Below the pieces are notes generated by a model that saw only the letters and a program-made list of their open reading frames with translations, did no database searches and was not told the origin of the DNA. The position numbers and the translations under genes were made by a program. 64,000 nt of DNA from Mycolicibacterium neoaurum VKM Ac-1815D (lineage in GTDB: Bacteria; Actinomycetota; Actinomycetes; Mycobacteriales; Mycobacteriaceae), in contig NC_023036.2 in assembly GCF_000317305.3 (NCBI RefSeq), forward strand, positions 3,162,001 through 3,226,000, written 5' to 3'. Shown piece by piece: positions 58,702 to 64,000 of this stretch. The stretch's first letter is position 1, and the number at the start of each line of letters is the position of its first letter.

Positions 58702-60146
58702 GCACCCCGACTCCGTCGCTGACCCGGCGGACGATCGTCGCCGTGCTGATCGTGCTCACGGTCCTGCTGGCACTGCTCGGTGTGACCATTGACTCGGTGG
58801 TCGGCGCACAGGCCCGAAACGACCTGCACGACCGACTCATGGCCGCAGTCGCACGTGCCGATTCGCTGGCAGCTCAAGGAGCGTCGCCGCAACGCCTGGT
58901 GGCCGAGACCGGCGGTGGTGGAATCCGCACCCGCCTGGTCACCGCCGCGGGGACGTCCTACGGCGACCCCTTCGTGATGGCCGGTCCGGCATCCGACGCG
59001 GGTCCACCACCACCCCGCCCGCCCGGGCCTGGCGGGCCAGCGGGTCCGGGCCCCGGTCCGAGACATCACCCACCCCCGCCTCCACCGCCGGTCGGGGCCA
59101 CCGCGACGGTCATCGAACACCCCCTTCCCGGGGGTGACCGCCTGATTCTGCTCGCGGACACCACGGCCACCACCGCGCTGCTGCAGCAGCTGCGCATCAT
59201 CCTCGTCCTGTCCAGCCTGGGCGTTCTGCTGGTCGCCGCGATCAGCGTGGCCGTCGTGGTGCGAGCCACGATGTCTCCCCTGGGCCGGCTGACCACGGTG
59301 GCCGAGGGCATCGCCGCCGGCGATCGGGGCACACGGCTGGATCCGGATCGTCCGGGCACCGAACTGGGAAGGGCAGCAACCGCGTTCGACACAATGGTGG
59401 ATTCGCTCGAGACCTCGGAACGGCGTGCGCATGCCGCGGCGGCAGAAGCCGAGCGCGCAGATGCCGCGACCCGGCAGTTCCTGGCCGACGCCGCCCACGA
59501 ACTGCGCACACCGATCGCCGGCATCCACGCGGGCGCCCAACAGATCGTGGCGGCCGCGCTTCAGGACCTCGACAATCCAGCGGCCGCAGGCCAACAGCAT
59601 CGGGCCGAGTTGGTGCTGACCGAGGCACGGCGGGCCGGACGACTGGTATCCGACATGCTCGATCTGAGTAGGATCGACGCAGACCCCCGACTGGACGTCC
59701 TGCCTTGCGACATCGTCGAATTGGCAGACAACGAGCGACGTCGAATAACGATGCTGGCGCCGTCGGTGACCGTGACGATGAACGCACCGGACGCATTGCC
59801 CGCTGTGGTCGACCCGATCCGGATCCAGCAGATCCTCACCAACCTCGGCGACAACGCGCGCCGGCACACGCCCGCCGACGGGTCGATCACCATCGACGTC
59901 ACCGGACACGGTGAGATGGTCACCGTGACCATCACCGACACCGGACCAGGGGTGCCCGCCGATCAGCGAGAGCGAATCTTCGACCGACTCGTTCGACTCG
60001 ATCAGTCGCGAGCCCGCGACCAGGGTGGGGCCGGACTCGGATTGTCCATCGCGCGGGCGCTCGCGCGCGCCCACGGCGGTGACCTCATCTGCGTCGACAG
60101 TCCGTCAGGGGCGCGCTTCACCGTGAGCTTGCCGGCACGCCGGTAA
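58698..60146 (+). CDS. Sensor histidine kinase with Pro/Gly/His-rich external segment
   Basis: The 482-residue kinase has a first membrane helix (about 12-34), an external domain of about 125 residues, a second helix (about 165-189), then HAMP, dimerisation/phosphoacceptor (FLADAAHELRTPI, His267) and ATPase domains (NLGDNARRHTP, DTGPGVP, GAGLGLSI). The external part contains a Pro/Gly-rich run with a His pair (about 96-132) that resembles the Pro/Gly-rich anchor encoded by the divergent gene. The stimulus is unknown. Coupled to the response regulator by ATGA overlap. Confidence 0.92.
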   Translation: MSTPTPSLTRRTIVAVLIVLTVLLALLGVTIDSVVGAQARNDLHDRLMAAVARADSLAAQGASPQRLVAETGGGGIRTRLVTAAGTSYGDPFVMAGPASDAGPPPPRPPGPGGPAGPGPGPRHHPPPPPPPVGATATVIEHPLPGGDRLILLADTTATTALLQQLRIILVLSSLGVLLVAAISVAVVVRATMSPLGRLTTVAEGIAAGDRGTRLDPDRPGTELGRAATAFDTMVDSLETSERRAHAAAAEAERADAATRQFLADAAHELRTPIAGIHAGAQQIVAAALQDLDNPAAAGQQHRAELVLTEARRAGRLVSDMLDLSRIDADPRLDVLPCDIVELADNERRRITMLAPSVTVTMNAPDALPAVVDPIRIQQILTNLGDNARRHTPADGSITIDVTGHGEMVTVTITDTGPGVPADQRERIFDRLVRLDQSRARDQGGAGLGLSIARALARAHGGDLICVDSPSGARFTVSLPARR

Positions 60147-60216
60147 AGACGCGGCTTCGAACTCCGCCGGCGGGGTACCCCCCGGATCTGATGTCATCGA
60201 CACGGAGGATTCGCCC

Positions 60217-61047
60217 ATGAGCCCGACCAGCCAGCGCGAGTTGGGCAGCTCCGGCAGTCCGATCGAGGACGAGCTCGAAGACGCCTTCAACCGGATGGTC
60301 GACGAGGGCACCCAGCGACTGCACCGCAGCTGGCGCGAAGTGCTGGTGACCGGCTTCTTCGGCGGCACCGAGGTGGCGATGGGTGTACTGGCCTACCTGT
60401 CGGTACTCGCCGCCACCGGTGATCAACTACTCGCCGGCGTGGCCTTCTCCATCGGCTTTCTGGCCCTGCTACTCGGCCGCAGTGAGCTCTTCACCGAAGG
60501 CTTCCTCATTCCCATCACCACGGTGGCCGCCAAGCGGGCGGGCATCGGTCAGCTGTTCGCGTTCTGGAGCGGCACATTGGTGGCGAACCTGGCCGGCGGA
60601 TGGGTGCTGATGTGGTTGATCATGTTGGCGTTTCCCAAGTTGCACGAGCAGACGGTGGAATCGGCAGGCCACTTCGTCACCGCGCCGATATCCGCCGAGA
60701 CGGTGGCGTTGTCGCTGCTCGGCGGGATGGCCATCACGCTGATGACCCGCATGCAGCACGGCACCGACGCCGTGTTCGGCAAGATCGCCGCGGCGGTGGC
60801 AGGCGCGTTCCTGCTGGCGGGCCTACAGATGTTTCACTCGATCCTGGACTCGCTGTTGATCTTTGGCGCCCTCGCCACCGGCCAGGCGCCGTTCGGATAT
60901 CTGGACTGGCTCAGCTGGTTCGGTTACGTGGTGGTCGGAAACATCATCGGCGGATTGGGGCTGGTGACGCTGCTGCGACTACTGCGCAGCAAGGACCGCA
61001 TCAAAGAGGAGCGTGCGGAGGCCGAGGCCGACGGATCGGGAGACTGA
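60217..61047 (+). CDS. Formate/nitrite transporter (FNT) family channel
   Basis: The 276-residue protein has six hydrophobic segments and FNT-type features: LVTGFFGGTEVAMGVLAYL, LLLGRSELFTEGFLIPIT with the conserved ELFT, TLVANLAGG, then MAITLMTRMQHG and GNIIGGLGLVTLLRLL. The FNT family passes formate, nitrite or hydrosulfide. The N-terminal 35 residues are acidic and cytoplasmic (IEDELEDAFNRMVDEG), a form seen in the actinobacterial subgroup. The substrate is not determined. ATG 60217 has a GGAGGA site. It follows the kinase by 70 bases and could be in its transcript. Confidence 0.87.
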   Translation: MSPTSQRELGSSGSPIEDELEDAFNRMVDEGTQRLHRSWREVLVTGFFGGTEVAMGVLAYLSVLAATGDQLLAGVAFSIGFLALLLGRSELFTEGFLIPITTVAAKRAGIGQLFAFWSGTLVANLAGGWVLMWLIMLAFPKLHEQTVESAGHFVTAPISAETVALSLLGGMAITLMTRMQHGTDAVFGKIAAAVAGAFLLAGLQMFHSILDSLLIFGALATGQAPFGYLDWLSWFGYVVVGNIIGGLGLVTLLRLLRSKDRIKEERAEAEADGSGD

Positions 61048-61074
61048 ACCGCCGGCGTTGCAACACACCTGGGG

Positions 61075-61644
61075 TCAACGATCAAGTGCCTTAACACCCT
61101 TGAGCGAGATGGGCAATGCCCGCGGACTCGGATCGTCGAGTCGAAGGTACTTCCTGGCCAGCCGCTGTCGCTCAATCGATCCCCATGCCAGTGCGAGCGT
61201 CTCCAGCCAGCGGGCTATGCCAAGCGCGGAAGCCACCAGATCCGGTGATCCAACGGCACGCGGCGGGTGCTCAAGATCGATCTGCTCAGGCACCTGGGGC
61301 CACTCAGGCGCGACCAATTTCGACTTCGTCCTCTTCGACTCTTCCTCGAAAGCAGCTTGTAAGAGGGTGATTTCCAACTCTACGGTCGCGAGCGTCGACT
61401 TGAGGTCAACAACACCGCGGTGGTTGTTCATGTCAGCGGCCTGGCACGCCAAGTGTCCGGGCGGCGTAGCGACGAGGTACCGATCTCGCGTGAGGGTCGT
61501 CAGCATGTTGAGCCTCGCTGGATCGATCACCCACGCACCACACATCCGACTTAGTTCGGTTTCCACACTGATGTCGACCTGCCAGACCACTGCACCTTGA
61601 CTCGCGGCATCCACAATGCACACCGGCTGATACACGACAGTCAT
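61075..61644 (-). CDS. Unknown protein coupled to the DEDDh-BRCT gene
   Basis: The 189-residue protein is unrecognised. It opens with strands (TVVYQPVCIVDAA, GAVVWQVDISVETEL), has a region around MNNHRGVVDLKSTLATVELEITLLQAAFEEESKR that should be a long helix, and a C-terminal helical part with LVASALGIARWLETLALAWGSIERQRLARKYL. The ATG at 61644 overlaps the stop of the upstream gene by 4 bases (ATGA), so translation is coupled and both products are probably made together. Composition is less GC-rich than the flanks by eye. Function unknown. Confidence 0.65.
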   Translation of the reverse strand: MTVVYQPVCIVDAASQGAVVWQVDISVETELSRMCGAWVIDPARLNMLTTLTRDRYLVATPPGHLACQAADMNNHRGVVDLKSTLATVELEITLLQAAFEEESKRTKSKLVAPEWPQVPEQIDLEHPPRAVGSPDLVASALGIARWLETLALAWGSIERQRLARKYLRLDDPSPRALPISLKGVKALDR

Positions 61645-63260
61645 GATGGCTGCTGTACCCGCTCTGTGCAGTCCGGGCAAACGTTTGGCCGCCGCCCGCG
61701 TACCTTCGGCCGCTCCCACTCGGAGCCACAATCGGAGCACACGAGCAATACCAAGGCTGCGGAGGCGACTTTTACCATCGGGATCCGTTGGCCAGCTGCT
61801 GTTTTGCTTTCAAGCAACTCATCGCGCGAGCAGTCTCCACAAACTGTCCCGATCGTCTGGCGCGGCGCCATCCACGATCCGCCGCACCTGACACAAACCA
61901 CCGCAACGCCGCCTGAGGCGGCCCGCACCACTTGCACTGAGCCACCGGCCTCGAGTGCACGGACGAATTCCGAGAAGGCACATATCGCGATCCCAGCTTG
62001 TCGCGCTTTGCGCGCTTTACTCGACCGAGAATCGCCGTCGGCCGCAACGACGAGATCGGGCCCCTTCTTGGTAACTGACTTGGCAACGAGCAACCCGTAC
62101 TTTGTCGCCATTTGCTCCTGGGCCGACCTGTCGATACATTCACGGCCCAGACGCCCTTGCCCCGTAAAGCACACAGTCATCCCCGGCACGAGTTGAAGGT
62201 GCTCGGCAGACGAACGAAACGGGTCTATTCGGCTCATCACCGCTTCGGCGTTGACTTGGAGGAGTGCAGCGGCTCGACACAGCTGGTCGTACTCCTCGTC
62301 GGTGACGACCTGATCCTCGACCGCGGCGTCGATGAGTCCGTTGATGAATTCTCGGTGTGCCCGTGCGATAGCACGTTCATCAAGTCCCAGTTGTGTGGCG
62401 ACGTCACTGAGCGCGCGCCGCTCGTCCGTAGTGAGCTTGAGGTCGGCCATCGCGCTATCCAGCAATTGCACATACGGCGCGACGTCCACGCTTGTGTGCA
62501 CGCCACGGGCTAGTTCCGCCAGATACGGCGCTGGTGGCAACACATCGACGCGGCCTTCGCGGGCGTGAACTCGAAGGGGGGTCACGTTCAGCGGTCGCGC
62601 TGCGGCCGGTGAGCATTCATCGCGGTATCGGTGTCGAGTCGCGAACAGCAAACGTGCGGTGGCTCGCGCGTCAGCGATGGCGCGATGCGCATCAGCAAGT
62701 TCGATGCCGTGCTCTTTGCAGGCCTGACCGAGCTTGCAGCCCGTCGCCCGTAGGGTGTCCAGCGACAGACCCCAGTTGACATCGATGCCCGCAGTCAGCA
62801 GTTCATTACCGACCATCCTGGTGTCGAATTGAACGTTGTGACCGGCTATTACGGCCCCGTGGAGCCTTGCAGCCACGTGCGGAGCCACGTCAGCGAAGGT
62901 CGGTGCCAAATGGACCATGCTTGCCTCGATGCCGTGGATCCAAGTGGGACCGACATCACGGTGCGGTTGGACGAGCGTCTCAAATTCGTCGTGAATGCGC
63001 CCGTCGCAATCCAAGGTCAGAATGGCGATCTCGACGATCCGGTCGCTGTTGTAGACGCCGGTCGTCTCGACATCGATGACCGCAACGCGTCCGTCGCGAC
63101 CAATCAGATGCTCGATCCCCGCAGATAAGGAATCCTCTGACTCTCGCTCGCGGTGGTCACGATTCGTGGTCGCAGTCTGCCCCGTCCACTGTTGCCCATC
63201 CCACCAACGAAGATCTGCCTGATTCCAGGGATCGTCATACCAGCCAGCACTAACCCCCAT
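61641..63260 (-). CDS. DUF2510 - DEDDh exonuclease - helical - BRCT - double zinc-ribbon protein
   Basis: The 539-residue protein combines: a DUF2510 motif (WYDDPWNQADLRWWDGQQWT, about 7-26); a DnaQ-like 3'-5' exonuclease (about 58-212) with all DEDDh residues D63, E65, D146, H192 and D197; a helical, TerB-like region (about 262-340, weak call); a BRCT domain (about 358-437, GMTVCFTGQGRLGRE); and two C-terminal zinc ribbons (C456/C459 with C474/C477; C508/C511 with C528/C531). The DEDDh-BRCT pairing points to DNA repair or damage sensing; the ribbons suggest nucleic-acid or protein contacts. Start ATG 63260. Coupled downstream gene and lower GC by eye suggest horizontal gain. Not a standard housekeeping architecture. 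Confidence 0.85.
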   Translation of the reverse strand: MGVSAGWYDDPWNQADLRWWDGQQWTGQTATTNRDHRERESEDSLSAGIEHLIGRDGRVAVIDVETTGVYNSDRIVEIAILTLDCDGRIHDEFETLVQPHRDVGPTWIHGIEASMVHLAPTFADVAPHVAARLHGAVIAGHNVQFDTRMVGNELLTAGIDVNWGLSLDTLRATGCKLGQACKEHGIELADAHRAIADARATARLLFATRHRYRDECSPAAARPLNVTPLRVHAREGRVDVLPPAPYLAELARGVHTSVDVAPYVQLLDSAMADLKLTTDERRALSDVATQLGLDERAIARAHREFINGLIDAAVEDQVVTDEEYDQLCRAAALLQVNAEAVMSRIDPFRSSAEHLQLVPGMTVCFTGQGRLGRECIDRSAQEQMATKYGLLVAKSVTKKGPDLVVAADGDSRSSKARKARQAGIAICAFSEFVRALEAGGSVQVVRAASGGVAVVCVRCGGSWMAPRQTIGTVCGDCSRDELLESKTAAGQRIPMVKVASAALVLLVCSDCGSEWERPKVRGRRPNVCPDCTERVQQPS

Positions 63261-63395
63261 GGGTCCCCTCCCCCTCGCGTCGCCCCTGAAGCGTTGCTCA
63301 AACTACAACATCGCGCTAACGCACACGTCAATAATGGGCGAGTTCGGAAGTAGCGCTGGGACCGCTGACAGACTGTTGTTTGCCTCCGATCAAAC

Positions 63396-63436
63396 TGGTC
63401 TGACCACTTGACCTCTTACCGCCACCCTGCCATTGT
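63396..63436 (+). promoter_or_regulatory. Candidate FadR-type operator and leaderless promoter
   Basis: TGGTC-T-GACCA (63396-63406) is a perfect 11-bp palindrome of the TGGTNNNACCA kind bound by FadR-subfamily regulators. A TTGACC (63408-63413), a 17-bp spacer and CATTGT (63431-63436) form a plausible promoter, with the ATG at 63443 at the expected transcript start. Autoregulation is likely. Confidence 0.55.
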
Positions 63437-63442
63437 TCAGGC

Positions 63443-64000
63443 ATGGCCCTGCAACCCGTGCCCCGCCGCTCGGTCCCCGATGACGTCGTCGAGCAGATCG
63501 TCGACGAGGTGCTCAGCGGCGCCATGCAACCCGGCGACCACCTGCCCAGCGAGCGCCGACTGGCCGAGGTACTCGGCGTATCCCGACCCGCCGTGCGCGA
63601 AGCGCTCAAAAGGCTGAGCTCGATCGGCCTGGTCGAGATCCGTCAGGGCGACACCACCACGGTGCGCGATTTCCGCAGGCATGCCGGACTGGATCTGCTT
63701 CCCCGGTTGCTACTGCGGGCCGGCGAACTCGACACCGCAGTGGTGCGTTCCATCCTGGAAACCCGTCTGCACAACGGCCCGAAAGTCGCCGAACTGGCCG
63801 CACGGCGCCACGGCGCCGAACTACCCGGCCTGCTCGAGGCCGCCGTCGAGGCGTTGCGCACCGAAACCGATCCGGTGAAACTGCAGCGCCACGCACTCGG
63901 TTTCTGGGATCACCTTGTCGACCATGCCAATTCGATCGCATTCCGGCTGATGTACAACACTCTGCGCGCCGCCTACGAGCCCGCCCTTCCCGCACTGGCC
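63443..64000 (+). CDS. GntR-family (FadR/FCD) regulator, 3'-truncated by window edge
   Basis: The frame stays open to the last base. The visible 186 residues contain a GntR winged helix ([25 protein letters not shown], then [13 protein letters not shown]) and the first part of an FCD-like helical ligand domain ([24 protein letters not shown]...[19 protein letters not shown]). FadR-like regulators of this form usually control lipid or organic-acid genes, and the target lies outside the window. Start ATG 63443 fits a leaderless transcript; a TGGTC-GACCA operator is just upstream. Confidence 0.88.
   Translation, partial: MALQPVPRRSVPDDVVEQIVDEVLSGAMQPGDHLPSERRLAEVLGVSRPAVREALKRLSSIGLVEIRQGDTTTVRDFRRHAGLDLLPRLLLRAGELDTAVVRSILETRLHNGPKVAELAARRHGAELPGLLEAAVEALRTETDPVKLQRHALGFWDHLVDHANSIAFRLMYNTLRAAYEPALPALA

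Overview
The window is 64 kb of high-GC actinobacterial DNA that reads as a mycobacterial chromosome, probably a rapid-growing Mycolicibacterium-like species. The signs are an antigen-85-type mycolyltransferase, a WS/DGAT wax-ester/triacylglycerol synthase, a WhiB protein, FurA-KatG, a catalytically dead RipD, a 13E12-type DUF222-HNH gene, four cutinases and a CYP125-type steroid hydroxylase. I recognised no rRNA, tRNA or CRISPR array. Both ends cut genes: ThiD on the left and a FadR-type regulator on the right.

Layout. 0-3 kb: end of thiD, a lipoprotein with five 16-residue repeats, and a complete ISL3-family insertion sequence (1337-2730) with terminal inverted repeats and an 8-bp target duplication, inserted just upstream of a DUF3072 gene. 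3-11 kb: SRPBCC proteins, a SASA-type esterase, the furA-katG pair, a manganese catalase, a small-molecule kinase and a lipoprotein FKBP. 11-15 kb: a Crp paralogue and four tandem secreted cutinases. 15-24 kb: an S4 protein, a ThrE exporter, CspA, an NYN RNase, RipD, Tpx, a second kinase and the 13E12-type gene. 24-27 kb: an apparent three-gene operon of phosphatase, a MenC-like protein that has lost most catalytic residues, and a P450. 27-43 kb: envelope and lipid genes (acyltransferase, NlpC/P60, antigen 85, WS/DGAT), an MFS exporter with its GntR regulator, a TetR/WhiB divergent pair and CinA.

43-56 kb looks like a steroid/lipid-catabolic neighbourhood. Three intergenic sites resemble the KstR operator (44694, 49850, 54710). 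They flank a hydroxysteroid-dehydrogenase-like SDR, a dihydrodipicolinate-reductase-like oxidoreductase, a nitronate-monooxygenase-like flavoprotein and CYP125. Between them lies a scar of three decayed genes (47570-49090): a truncated SDR, the tail of an ABC substrate-binding protein, and a duplicated 3' fragment of the HAD hydrolase located 2.5 kb upstream. A TetR gene with a clear operator drives a molybdopterin oxidoreductase.

56-64 kb: a XRE regulator, then an OmpR/histidine-kinase pair divergent from a Pro/Gly-rich membrane-anchored protein, with two oppositely oriented 11-bp-phased direct repeats in the shared promoter. A formate/nitrite-type channel follows, then a two-gene unit on the minus strand. 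Its first gene encodes an unusual DUF2510 - DEDDh exonuclease - helical - BRCT - double zinc-ribbon protein and its second a translationally coupled unknown protein. This unit is the best candidate for an undescribed system here.

Recurrent themes are peroxide defence (KatG, Mn catalase, Tpx, YaaA), secreted Pro/Ala-rich envelope proteins, and local one-component regulators with visible palindromic operators. All calls come from reading the sequence; none was tested against a database.
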